A DNA stretch of 64,000 bases from positions 744,001 to 808,000 of the forward strand of contig CAWEMO010000002.1 of NCBI GenBank assembly GCA_963810195.1. Reading direction: 5' to 3'. Shown here piece after piece: positions 54,166 to 63,069 of this stretch; within the stretch, counting starts at the first letter, position 1, and each line of letters begins with the position of its first letter. The stretch comes from Chersky-840 sp963810195 (GTDB taxonomy: Bacteria > Actinomycetota > Acidimicrobiia > Acidimicrobiales > UBA8190). Below the pieces are notes generated by a model that worked only from the letters and a program-made list of their open reading frames with translations, had not been told where the DNA came from and searched no databases. Position numbers and translations under genes: made by a program.

Positions 54166-54816
54166 ATGTCCATCCGTTACAGCAGTCGAAAGATATTCAT
54201 GGGGGTTCTGGCAGTAGCGCTGCCACTCACAAGCGTGGCATTTCTCACCTCGCCGGCGGGTGCAGCGACGAAGCCTCCCCCGTTCACTGGCGCGGCGACC
54301 GGTTCCGTCTCGTGTTCCGCCCCGGTCATCAAGATCAAGTTCAGCCCAGCGATGACCCTCACTACCGGCGGATCCACGATCACGGCCTCGGGCAAGCTCG
54401 GGGGCTGCGTCACGTCGGGATCGAACGTCACCATCAAGAAGGGCAAGATCACCGGAACATTTGGCGGCACCGGCACTGGGTGTGCAGGTCTGGCCACCGG
54501 GCTGACCAGCAATGTGAACTTCACGATCAGCTGGAAGGGCAAGACGAATGCCGGTGGCAAGGCCACGCTCACCAACAGCACCGTGGTGTTGAAGGGCGCC
54601 GGTCCGTCCCTCAATGGTTCGGGCGACGAGGGGTTCGCGCTTCCCAACCCCTCCGAGAACCCACCGGGTGGTTCGGTTTCGGGTTCGTTCCCATCCGCCA
54701 CAATCACCACTGAGAGCCACGTCTACAGCGCCATGACCGAGTCCGCGGTTATTGCGAAGTGCGGGAAGAAGCTCACGACTCTGAAGGTCGTCAGCGGATC
54801 GGTTGTGTTGCCGTAA
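54166..54816 (+). CDS. secreted beta-rich protein
   Basis: 216 aa. A signal peptide (KIFMGVLAVALPLTSVAFLT, cleavage after AGA at about residue 33) precedes a beta-rich domain. Four cysteines (SCSAP, GGCVT, TGCAG, AKCGKK) probably pair. The tail CGKKLTTLKVVSGSVVLP is shared by a large family of actinobacterial secreted proteins of unknown role. I chose ATG 54166 because AAGGGGGG lies 6 bp upstream, whereas ATG 54160 touches it. Followed by two strong hairpins. Confidence 0.75.
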   Translation: MSIRYSSRKIFMGVLAVALPLTSVAFLTSPAGAATKPPPFTGAATGSVSCSAPVIKIKFSPAMTLTTGGSTITASGKLGGCVTSGSNVTIKKGKITGTFGGTGTGCAGLATGLTSNVNFTISWKGKTNAGGKATLTNSTVVLKGAGPSLNGSGDEGFALPNPSENPPGGSVSGSFPSATITTESHVYSAMTESAVIAKCGKKLTTLKVVSGSVVLP

Positions 54817-54825
54817 CGCAAATGG

Positions 54826-54861
54826 GGTCGGTCCCGGACTGAAACGTCCGGGATGCCGACC
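54826..54861 (+). terminator. bulged hairpin after the secreted-protein gene
   Basis: GGTCGG-TCCCGGAC (54826-54839) pairs with GTCCGGGA-TG-CCGACC (54846-54861) around a TGAAAC loop, 14 bp with a 2-nt bulge. It lies 10 bp past the stop codon. Confidence 0.65.
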
Positions 54862-54902
54862 GCACATTGCGGCTGCATGACGTAGTGGCAGTCGCAGGGT
54901 AT

Positions 54903-54931
54903 CGAGGGCGGAGCCTGAGGCTCCGCCCTCG
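54903..54931. terminator. 13-bp hairpin, bidirectional terminator
   Basis: A perfect 13-bp stem (CGAGGGCGGAGCC at 54903-54915 with GGCTCCGCCCTCG at 54919-54931) and a TGA loop lies between two convergent genes. Confidence 0.75.
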
Positions 54932-54988
54932 GTGCGCTCGGGACGAAACGAGCGCCGACGCAGGTTGCCGGGACTGGCGATGACCTCC

Positions 54989-55504
54989 CTATGCCGGCAT
55001 CGCCGCCGCCACGTGCGGAAGAGCGAGGATCTCCTGGAGGGGCTCACCTGGCTCCTGCCCCAGGGCGCGGCGGGCGAAGGCCTCGAGGGCCACTTCGTGG
55101 GCAACGTACGCCTCGGCGACCTGGCGTTCGCCCTCGTCCGAAGCCAGCGCCACGAGCTGCCGGTACTTGGCGAGGAACTCGGTCGTTATCGCATCAAAGG
55201 AAGCGAGAAATTCCTCCCACGTGATGCCGGCCACGGCGGCAGCCAGTTCGGTGGCGGCGGCCACCGTGGCACTCGTATCGCCGCGGTCGAGCTTCTGTCG
55301 CTCGAACACCGGCTCCGCAAGCTCCTTGGTCGCTCGCTCGAGGAGCGTGAGCACCTCCAACTGGTGCCGCCGCTCGGTGTCCTTCCCGCGCTCGGCCAGC
55401 AGCCCGAAGAGCGTCTCGCCAAGCACCTCCCCCTGGTAGGACTCGACCCACAGCTCATCTTTGTCCACGACCCCACTGTAAGAGGGACGACCTGAGCTCG
55501 CCAC
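54989..55504 (-). CDS. helical, ferritin-like hypothetical protein
   Basis: 171 aa, almost entirely helical. SYQGEVLGETLFGLLAERG and RRHQLEVLTLLERATKELAEP resemble the first two helices of uncharacterised ferritin-like proteins, with Glu and His at metal-ligand-like positions and a later AYVAHEVALEAF helix (Glu/His). Metal binding is possible, not shown. GTG at 55504, or GTG at 55468. Confidence 0.55.
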   Translation of the reverse strand: MASSGRPSYSGVVDKDELWVESYQGEVLGETLFGLLAERGKDTERRHQLEVLTLLERATKELAEPVFERQKLDRGDTSATVAAATELAAAVAGITWEEFLASFDAITTEFLAKYRQLVALASDEGERQVAEAYVAHEVALEAFARRALGQEPGEPLQEILALPHVAAAMPA

Positions 55505-55591
55505 CGGTCCGGATTGGGCCTCAGGGCGGAGCCATTCTGCAACTTCACGATTGTCTCGACGCGAAGAAGAAGCTCAGACAGACTCTGTGCC

Positions 55592-57307
55592 GTGACGACA
55601 GAAGTCGGCTCGAACGCGAGTCGTGTCCGCGGGCACACGGTGACTCTGATGGCGATCGTGATCGCCCTTGCGGTTGCCGCCTCGGGATGCGCCGGGGCCC
55701 AAGGGAAGGCGGCACCCACGACGGCACCCACGACGACCCGCCCCGTACCGATCCCGGCTACGGGCAACCCCATGACCGGACCGGTTGGACCGCTCAGCGC
55801 TTCCGGTGGCCCCCTTCTCGAAGACCGTTACGGCCGTGTCGTTCTGATGCACGGTGTCGATCTCGTCTACAAGGTGCCACCATTCGAGGTAGAGGTAAGC
55901 GGCACCGGTCCCAATGTTCTCACCGTGCCAGAAGTCCAACGCATGGCGTCACTCGGGTTCGACGTGGTGCGCCTCGGGATCATCTGGAAGGGCCTCGAGC
56001 CCGGAAGTGCGCCGATCAACGATCCTGCGGTCTGCACTCCCGGAAAGCCTCGGGAAGCGGGTCCCGGGCAGTTCGATTCGTCGGTGTTCAATGCCTACCT
56101 GTCGAGGCTCGATTCCACGATTGCCCTGTTGGGGAGCTACGGCATCTACTCGCTCGTCGACATGCACCAGGACGTCTACAACGAAGCCTTCGGCGGTGAG
56201 GGCGCTCCTGATTGGGCCGTGTGCACGAACGGCGCCCGACCTGCGCCCAAATTCAACGTCGCCGATTGGACTGTGAACCTCCGCGGCCCGGGAGTCTCGA
56301 CCGCCTACGCGCACTTTTGGAACAACGATGTAGTGGGGAACCTGCAGGGGGAGTTCGACTCGGTGTGGACGAAGGTTGCGGCTCACTTCAGTCAGAACCC
56401 CTGGGTGATCGGCTATGACCCGTTCAACGAGCCTTACGGGCCGGGCGTTCCTCCAGACGGAAGCGGCGCGTCGTTCGATGCCAAGTTGCAGTGCTTCTAT
56501 GCCGGGCGGGCCCATCCCGGAGAGAACCAGTCGGGCAAGACGGTCACGTGTCCTCCGGACGACCCCGAAGTCGGACTGATCCCTCGTCTTGAAGCCGCCG
56601 ACCCCAATCATCTCGTCTTCTACGAAGGGAACTACACCACAGATTCCGGTCCGGCAAATCACATCGGACCGATGCAGTCGCCGCGCCTCGTCCTGAACTT
56701 CCATGACTACTGCTTCTTGCACATCCCGAACGGACCCGAGCCGCCGAACTTTGCAAGCGTGTGCGCCCCGAGCGAGAACCTGGTCTTCAACGAGCACTCG
56801 TCCGAGCGTGTTCGAGACTCCACCCCCGAGCAACCGGGCGGGCCCGCCTGGCTGCTCACGGAATTCGGAGCAACGACGGACGCCACCGACCTGGGGAGAA
56901 TCACCGCGGATGCCGACTCGCACCTCGTGGGCTGGATCTATTGGCAGTGGCTCAATTACGACGACCCAACCGGTTCCCACACGTCGGGACTCTGGCCCCC
57001 GAGCTCACCCACTCAGGCAATGCTGGACGTGCTCTCGCGAACGTATCCGGCGGCTGTCGCCGGCACACCGACCAGCGTGTCCTTCGACCCCACTTCTGAC
57101 GACTTCACGCTTAGATTCCGGGCCGATCCTCACATCACCGAGCCCACCGTGGTTTTCGTACCGGTCGCCATGCATTACCCGCACGGCTACTGCGCGGAGG
57201 CCACGGGCGCCCGCATCGTCTCCGCGCCCGACGCCAGCTACCTGGACATCGTCAACGGTCAAGAGGCAACCGACGCAACGGTGGTGATCACACCCGGAAG
57301 CTGTTGA
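55592..57307 (+). CDS. GH5 glycoside hydrolase, endoglycoceramidase-like lipoprotein
   Basis: 571 aa. A signal with lipobox (IVIALAVAASGC) anchors it outside the cell. The catalytic barrel starts with GPLLEDRYGRVVLMHGVDLV; the acid/base Glu is in YDPFNEPYG (about residue 280) and the nucleophile Glu in LLTEFGATTD (about 422). HQDVYNEAFGGEGAPDWAV fits the endoglycoceramidase subfamily of GH5, which cleaves glycosphingolipids or other glycolipids. The C-terminal 90 residues form a beta-sandwich. Start GTG 55592 is tentative; ATG 55648 would shorten the signal. Confidence 0.85.
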   Translation: MTTEVGSNASRVRGHTVTLMAIVIALAVAASGCAGAQGKAAPTTAPTTTRPVPIPATGNPMTGPVGPLSASGGPLLEDRYGRVVLMHGVDLVYKVPPFEVEVSGTGPNVLTVPEVQRMASLGFDVVRLGIIWKGLEPGSAPINDPAVCTPGKPREAGPGQFDSSVFNAYLSRLDSTIALLGSYGIYSLVDMHQDVYNEAFGGEGAPDWAVCTNGARPAPKFNVADWTVNLRGPGVSTAYAHFWNNDVVGNLQGEFDSVWTKVAAHFSQNPWVIGYDPFNEPYGPGVPPDGSGASFDAKLQCFYAGRAHPGENQSGKTVTCPPDDPEVGLIPRLEAADPNHLVFYEGNYTTDSGPANHIGPMQSPRLVLNFHDYCFLHIPNGPEPPNFASVCAPSENLVFNEHSSERVRDSTPEQPGGPAWLLTEFGATTDATDLGRITADADSHLVGWIYWQWLNYDDPTGSHTSGLWPPSSPTQAMLDVLSRTYPAAVAGTPTSVSFDPTSDDFTLRFRADPHITEPTVVFVPVAMHYPHGYCAEATGARIVSAPDASYLDIVNGQEATDATVVITPGSC

Positions 57308-57335
57308 CACGCGAAGCTGCTACCAAGGCGGGTCG

Positions 57336-59242
57336 ATGGGAAAGCGGGAGCGCAGGGTGCGGAGACGGGGGAGGAGGGCATTTGGGCTGAGTCTCTTGGT
57401 GCTGCTGTGCGCTGCATGCGCCGGCCACGCGTCTCCTACGTCAAGCAGCAGTGCCGCTCCCCCGGAAACGGCGAACTCCACTCCGGCACCGACCTCGACA
57501 AGCGTGTTCGAGGGCTGGCAACACCCGACCTCGTCGGTCCGCGTGGGCGCTCCGAATTCCTCGACGAAGCTCGATGTCCTGCTCGCGTTGCCGCTCCAAG
57601 ATGCCAATCGCCAGGAGGTCGTTCAGTCGGTCAGCGAGCCCGACACCGCCGGCTATCGGCAATATGAGACTGTTCCGTGGGTGGCGAGCCACGCGGGGGC
57701 GAACGGCGCGACGATCGGTGATGTACTCGACTACCTGAGATCGCAGGGAGTTGCAGGCCACCTCGATCCGACCGCGTCCTACGTGGAGGCGGTGCTCAGC
57801 GTCCGGCAAGCCTCGAAGCTGTTTCGCGTCCAGTACGGGATGTACCGGACCACGGACGATGGCACGACGACACTGGCGGCACCTGCATCGGAACCGCAAC
57901 TCCCGCACCCGCTGGTGGGGAGCGTGGCGCTCGTTCTCGGTTCCGCGGGTGTGCTCTCGGCCGCCCCTGTCCGGCCACCCCCGCTCAGGACCACGCCCAC
58001 GACACGGTCACTGCTGGGGACATCGTTCGGGACGATGGGGACCCCTGGTGGTTGTCCGGCCGGCAGCCACGTCTCCGGTGGGTCGACCAAACTGTTCACC
58101 CCCCGGCAATACCTGACGGCCTACGGTGTCGAGAGCCTTCGCGACGAAGGCGTTTCGGGTGCGGGTCAGACGATCGCGATCTGGTCCGGCGTACCGGGGC
58201 GACAGAAGGACCTGGCCACGTTCACGCACTGCTTCGGGCTCTCGACGCCGCAGATCCACGACATTCCGATCGGTCTCGGTACTCGAGCGTCGCTGAAGTT
58301 CGCCCTGGCGCATGACGAGGTGTCCCTCGATACCGAGATGGTGGCGGCGATGGCACCACGCCTGAGCGGGATCGATGTCATCAACACACCCGGCGAAGAC
58401 AGCGCCGTCGGGATCGCGGAACTTCTCGACGCTCCCCTTGACCGCTCCCTCTTCCACGGACCGATGCCCAAGGTCGTGTCGATCAGCCTGGGGTTCTGCG
58501 AAGTTGGTGGAAGTCTCCCCTACGCGCAGTACCCGCTCGCCTACGCGCTCGACGAGCACCTGCTGATGGATGCGGCAGCGAACGGCATCAGTACCGTGAA
58601 CAGCTCAGGCGATTCAGGCTCCTTGTGCAATCTCGCAGCACCGGCTCATCGTGCCGGTGCCCGCTTGTCGGTCCAATTCCCGTCGTCGTCTCCGTTCGTC
58701 ACCGCTGCCGGCGGGGCCCTGCTCGGGCTCAACACCGATGATTCGATCAAGAGCGAAGAAGCGTGGAACGACCTATCCCTTGGTCTCGGTGTCGCCAGCG
58801 CCGGGGCCAGAGCACGGTGTTCGCCCGTCCCTGGTACCAGGAGGGCCTTTCGACCGCCGGCGATGATCGTCTGGTGCCCGATGTCGCCCTCGAGGCCGAT
58901 GTGCTCTATCCGGTCGCCACGTACTGCTCGTCCGGATGCACCTCCTCCGGGTGGCAACCCGGGGGTGGGACGAGTGCGGCCGCACCGCTTCTCGCAGGCG
59001 GGATCGCCATGGCGAACGACGAGGCCGCAGCACAACACGAGGGGTCGCTCGGGCTCATCAACCCGCTCCTCTACCGGCTCGGCCAGGAACATTCGAGCGC
59101 GCTCGTCGACATCACCAATGGCACGAACGATGTCTACGGGCTTGGCTGCTGCTCGGCTGCCCCGGGCTACGACGAGGCCACAGGCTGGGGATCGGTGAAC
59201 GATCCGGAGTTCATCCGAGCGGCGGACGAGGCCATTCGATAA
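57336..59242 (+). pseudogene. S53 family peptidase (sedolisin/kumamolisin type) with one frameshift
   Basis: About 635 codons. Signal/lipobox (LSLLVLLCAACAG), then the pro-domain (LDVLLALPLQDANRQEVVQ), then the catalytic domain: Glu and Asp in HDEVSLDTEMVAAMAP, the oxyanion Asp in VNSSGDSGS and, after the shift, the Ser in GGGTSAAAPLLAGGIAM. The frame changes at about 58770-58815 (after AWNDLSLGL) and continues with STVFARPWYQEGL to a stop at 59242. All active-site residues are present in the two frames. A secreted acid protease is expected if the shift is an error. Confidence 0.8.
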
Positions 59243-59300
59243 TTCCGCTTCCAGCCCCTACCCCTACGCCGACGAGAGAGACGGGCGTAGGCTCACATTG

Positions 59301-59870
59301 GTGAACAACCGGATTTCTCTGGCCCTAGGCACGTTGATCGTCGGTTTGGTCCTGACCGGATGCAGCTCGGGGAGCAACAGCCCGAGCGCCAGCCCGACGG
59401 TGGCCACGACCACGGCGCCGACGACTGCGCCGAGGACCGCTGTGCCAGCCGGCACGACGCCGCCTGCGAGCACCGCGACAACGGCGGCTGTGGCGGCGGG
59501 CGCCCCCACCTGCCCCACGACGGCTCAGGCAAACGCCGCGCTCGGAGTCTCAGACAGCGGCCCGATCCGCACCTCGACGGCGGGGGGCGGGATTGTCTGT
59601 GAGTACACGGGACCTGCGGGCAATGCCGGCGTCACGATCTTCGCCCACCAGAGCGCCACCGTGTTCGCCGGGCAGGTAGCCCACGCCGGGACGGCGCCGG
59701 GTATGCAGGCGATCATCGGAGTCGGCGATGGAGGATTTTCGCTGACCGCGGGCGGACGTTCCATCGTGAACGCCTATTCCAATGCGAGCCGGACGCTCGT
59801 GGCGGCACAGGCCCCGGGTGCCCTGGCCCCGGTCGAAGCCCTGGCCCGGGTTGCGCTCGGCGACAACTGA
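59301..59870 (+). CDS. small lipoprotein, unknown
   Basis: 189 aa. Signal and lipobox LALGTLIVGLVLTGCSS, a Thr/Ala/Pro-rich spacer of about 50 residues, then a compact domain with two cysteines (APTCPT, IVCEYT) and YSNASRTLVAAQ. The domain shape resembles small solute-binding-like lipoproteins of actinobacteria; not otherwise recognised. GTG at 59301. Confidence 0.7.
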   Translation: MNNRISLALGTLIVGLVLTGCSSGSNSPSASPTVATTTAPTTAPRTAVPAGTTPPASTATTAAVAAGAPTCPTTAQANAALGVSDSGPIRTSTAGGGIVCEYTGPAGNAGVTIFAHQSATVFAGQVAHAGTAPGMQAIIGVGDGGFSLTAGGRSIVNAYSNASRTLVAAQAPGALAPVEALARVALGDN

Positions 59871-59905
59871 CGGGATGAGTCGGTCGCAGGCATCACGTTT
59901 GCGGG

Positions 59906-60394
59906 TCAGGAGTCGAACGGAGCCACGACCCGCCGGAGGAGTCCGGCCAGCGTGGCGCGTTGCGTAGTGTCGAGCGTTCCGAGAATGGCGCTCTCGCGAG
60001 CCACCAGATCCCGGAGGGCGAGGTCGACGCGGCGGCGTCCCGCCGCAGTCAGCTGGACACGGACCGATCGAGCGTCGTTCGGGTCGGGCCGGCGGCGCAC
60101 GAGGCCCCGTTCCTCGAGGTGGTCGATCCGATTGGTCATGGTGCCCGACGTGACCAGCGTCTGGGCCAGCAGCTGGCCTGGCGAGAGATGGTGAGGGGCT
60201 TCGGACCGGCGCAGGGCCGACAGCACGTCAAAGGTCCAGGTCTCGAGGTCGTGGCGGGCGAACACCACCGTGCGTTGGCGCTCGAGGTGACGCGCCAGGC
60301 GGGCGACACGCGAAAGCACTTCGAGGGGAGAGACGTCGACATCGGGCAGGGCACGGCGCCAACCCGCGGTGAGACGGTCAACTTCGTCTTCCAT
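59906..60394 (-). CDS. MarR family regulator, UrtR (TamR-like) subfamily
   Basis: 162 aa. Winged helix with VTSGTMTNRIDHLEERGLV and RRRPDPNDARSVRVQLT at about residues 80-112. The extra N-terminal helix (EVDRLTAGWRRALPDVD) and LETWTFDVLSALRRSEAPHHL match the UrtR subfamily, in which TamR of Streptomyces responds to citrate/trans-aconitate and controls aconitase. It diverges from the aconitase gene, and two operator-like palindromes lie between them. ATG at 60394. Confidence 0.88.
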   Translation of the reverse strand: MEDEVDRLTAGWRRALPDVDVSPLEVLSRVARLARHLERQRTVVFARHDLETWTFDVLSALRRSEAPHHLSPGQLLAQTLVTSGTMTNRIDHLEERGLVRRRPDPNDARSVRVQLTAAGRRRVDLALRDLVARESAILGTLDTTQRATLAGLLRRVVAPFDS

Positions 60395-60429
60395 CCGACC
60401 CTCCTGGTCGCGCCGCGATTTCCAAACTC

Positions 60430-60477
60430 TATCTTGACATCGAGAGAAAGTGGGGTAATTCTCTTGATATCAAGAGA
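60430..60477. promoter_or_regulatory. twin MarR operators between the regulator and aconitase
   Basis: TCTCTTGATATCAAGAGA at 60460-60477 is a perfect 18-bp palindrome. TATCTTGACATCGAGAGA at 60430-60447 is an imperfect copy. Their centres are 30 bp apart, close to three helical turns. TTGACA (60434-60439) and TAATTC (60456-60461) could form the aconitase promoter, so the operators overlap it. Confidence 0.8.
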
Positions 60478-60493
60478 GAGCGGGGAGACGCTG

Positions 60494-62830
60494 ATGCCGG
60501 TTGCTCCGGAGAATCTGCCCCGGGATGGGGATGAGCGCGGAACTCGACCGGCTGTGACGTCATCGACTCCCAGGGAGCTCGTCGAGTCGGTCTACGCCGG
60601 GTGGCACGATGCCGTGGCCGTGGGACGCAAGCGTCTCGGACGGCCCCTCACCTTTGCGGAAAAGGTGCTCGTCAATCATTTACGCGATCCTCGTGGTCAA
60701 GAGCTGGTGCGCGGCCGCAGCTACACGGATTTCGATCCCGACCGAGTCGCCCTCCAAGACGCACTGGCCCAGATCGTCGTGCTCCAGCTCCTTGTCGCCG
60801 GACTCGACGAGGTTCCGGTGCCGACCACCGTGCACTGTGATCACCTCATCCGGGCCAAGGTGGCTTCCGCTCCCGACCTTCGCGCCGCGCTCGACCTCAA
60901 CTCGGAGGTCTACGAGTTCCTCCGGAGCGCATGCGCCCGCTTCGGCATCGGATTCTGGAAGCCCGGCTCCGGGATCATCCACCAGGTCGTCCTGGAGAAC
61001 TTCGCGTTTCCGGGCGGCATGATGATCGGCACCGACAGCCATACGCCCAACGCGGGCGGGCTCGGAATGATCGCTATCGGGGTCGGCGGCGGTGACGTCA
61101 TCGATGTGATGACCGGCCAGGCGTTCAACCTGCGCTGGCCCAAGCTCATCGGCGTGCGACTGACGGGATCGCTGTCCGGTTGGGCATCACCCAAGGACGT
61201 GATCCTCAAAGTCGCCGAATTGCTCACGGTCACGGGGGGCACCGGCGCCATCGTCGAGTACTTCGGGCCGGGAGCCGACACCATCAGCGCGACGGGCAAG
61301 GCCACGATCTGCAACATGGGCGCCGAGGTCGGCGCCACCACTTCCTTGTTCCCGTTCGACGCCGCCATGGCGAGCTACCTCACGGCGACCGGGCGCGCCG
61401 AGCTGGCCGAGCTGGCTTCCGGCGTTGCCGACGACCTGTGTGCCGACCCCCACGTGGGGGCCGATCCGGCGCAGTTCTTCGACCAGGTCATCGAGATCGA
61501 CCTGTCCTCCTTGACTCCCATGATCAATGGGCCCGACACCCCTGATCTGGCTCACCGCGTGAGCGAGGTCGGCGCGTGGGCACACGAACACGGGGTGCCC
61601 TCGCAGATCTCGGCCGCCCTCATCGGCTCGTGCACCAACTCTTCCTACGAAGACATGACCCGGGTCGCCTCCATCGCCCGACAAGCAGTTGCGCACGGCT
61701 TGCGATCCAGGACCCGACTCCTCGTCACGCCCGGCTCGGAGCAGGTGCGGGCCACCATCGAGCGCGATGGGCTGCTCGCAGACCTCGAATCCATCGGGGC
61801 GACGGTGCTGGCCAACGCCTGTGGCCCTTGTATCGGGCAGTGGGACCGTGACACCGGCGCGGACGAGCTCAACACGATCGTGAGCAGCTTCAACCGCAAC
61901 TTCCCCAAGCGCAACGACGGGAGTGTCAATACCAAGGCCTTCGTCACGTCACCGGACATGGTCATCGCCTACGCCCTGGCGGGCACGCTCGATTTCGACC
62001 CCCTGGCCGACTCGATCAGGGCCGACTCCGGGCTAAGCGTGCGGCTCGACCCGTCCGAGGGCGAAAGTCTTCCCCGGCGCGGCTTCGATCCCGGCGAGTC
62101 CGGGTTCGAAGCGCCTCCAGCGAGCCGCAGCGGGATCACCGTTACGGTCTCTCCCACCTCCGACCGGCTGCAGGTCCTGACACCGTTCCCCGCCTGGGAC
62201 GGCAACGACTACATCGACCTGCCGCTCCTGCTCAAGGCCAAGGGCAAGTGCACGACCGACCACATCTCGGCCGCAGGCGCGTGGCTCCGCTACCGAGGTC
62301 ACCTCGAGAACATCTCGGGCAACCTGTTCCTGGGTGTGGTCAACGCCTTCTCCGGTGAGACCGGCCAAGGCACAGATCCCTCCGACGGGCACACCCGCTC
62401 GTTCGCCGACATCGCCAAGCACCTGGCCCGGTCCGGGGTGCGTTGGTGCGCGGTGGGCGACGAGAACTACGGCGAGGGTTCCTCGCGTGAACACGCCGCC
62501 ATGGAGCCCCGGTACCGAGGTGGCGTCGTGATCCTGGCCCGGTCCTTCGCCCGGATCCACGAGACCAATCTGAAGAAGCAGGGCCTGCTCCCTTTCACCT
62601 TCGCCGACCCGAGGACGTACCAGATGATCGAGGAGCACGACCGGATCTCCGTCCTCGGCCTCGCCTCGCTCGCCCCCGACGCACCCGTGCGGTGTCGCAT
62701 GACGAAGCCCGACGGCCACCAGTTCGAATTCAGCTGCACACACACGTTCAGCGCCGAGCAACTCGAATGGTTCCGAGCGGGCAGCGCCCTCAATGTCATA
62801 CGCCGGCGGACTGCGAGCCGCCGAGGGTAG
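60494..62830 (+). CDS. acn: aconitate hydratase (mitochondrial-type)
   Basis: 778 aa. TCA-cycle enzyme that interconverts citrate and isocitrate through a [4Fe-4S] cluster. Cluster cysteines are in GSCTNSSYEDM (about residue 380) and NACGPCIGQW (about 441-450). TDSHTPNAGGLGMIAIGVGG is the substrate/signature region and GDENYGEGSSREHAAMEPR (about 655-673) the C-terminal swivelling-domain active site. The length and the LTPFPAWDG segment fit the mitochondrial type rather than long AcnA. Start ATG 60494 follows GGGGAGA. Likely repressed by the divergent MarR protein. Confidence 0.93.
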   Translation: MPVAPENLPRDGDERGTRPAVTSSTPRELVESVYAGWHDAVAVGRKRLGRPLTFAEKVLVNHLRDPRGQELVRGRSYTDFDPDRVALQDALAQIVVLQLLVAGLDEVPVPTTVHCDHLIRAKVASAPDLRAALDLNSEVYEFLRSACARFGIGFWKPGSGIIHQVVLENFAFPGGMMIGTDSHTPNAGGLGMIAIGVGGGDVIDVMTGQAFNLRWPKLIGVRLTGSLSGWASPKDVILKVAELLTVTGGTGAIVEYFGPGADTISATGKATICNMGAEVGATTSLFPFDAAMASYLTATGRAELAELASGVADDLCADPHVGADPAQFFDQVIEIDLSSLTPMINGPDTPDLAHRVSEVGAWAHEHGVPSQISAALIGSCTNSSYEDMTRVASIARQAVAHGLRSRTRLLVTPGSEQVRATIERDGLLADLESIGATVLANACGPCIGQWDRDTGADELNTIVSSFNRNFPKRNDGSVNTKAFVTSPDMVIAYALAGTLDFDPLADSIRADSGLSVRLDPSEGESLPRRGFDPGESGFEAPPASRSGITVTVSPTSDRLQVLTPFPAWDGNDYIDLPLLLKAKGKCTTDHISAAGAWLRYRGHLENISGNLFLGVVNAFSGETGQGTDPSDGHTRSFADIAKHLARSGVRWCAVGDENYGEGSSREHAAMEPRYRGGVVILARSFARIHETNLKKQGLLPFTFADPRTYQMIEEHDRISVLGLASLAPDAPVRCRMTKPDGHQFEFSCTHTFSAEQLEWFRAGSALNVIRRRTASRRG

Positions 62831-63034
62831 CGCCCAAGCTGCGCATGCTCTCTGAGCGCCACCGATGATCGGTCCGGCCAGGCCCCCCGGTCCTCACCAG
62901 GTGGAGCCGTCCTGTCAGTCGCTGGTGTGGATCGCCTTGGTGGCTTCGAGGTCTCGGACTGGTAGACAACGGATTGTAGAGTGTTCGTGGCCTTATGACG
63001 TGCCCAAGTCGCCGGATGTGACGACAGGCGTGGC

Positions 63035-63061
63035 TGTCACATTCCGGGGGATGCATACGTC
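63035..63061 (+). promoter_or_regulatory. ECF41-type promoter (TGTCACA-N16-CGTC)
   Basis: TGTCACA at 63035-63041, exactly 16 bp, then CGTC at 63058-63061. This equals the published consensus of ECF41-group sigma factors. It lies 8 bp before the sigma factor's own GTG start, so the gene is probably autoregulated and its transcript nearly leaderless. Confidence 0.75.
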
Positions 63062-63069
63062 AACATGAT

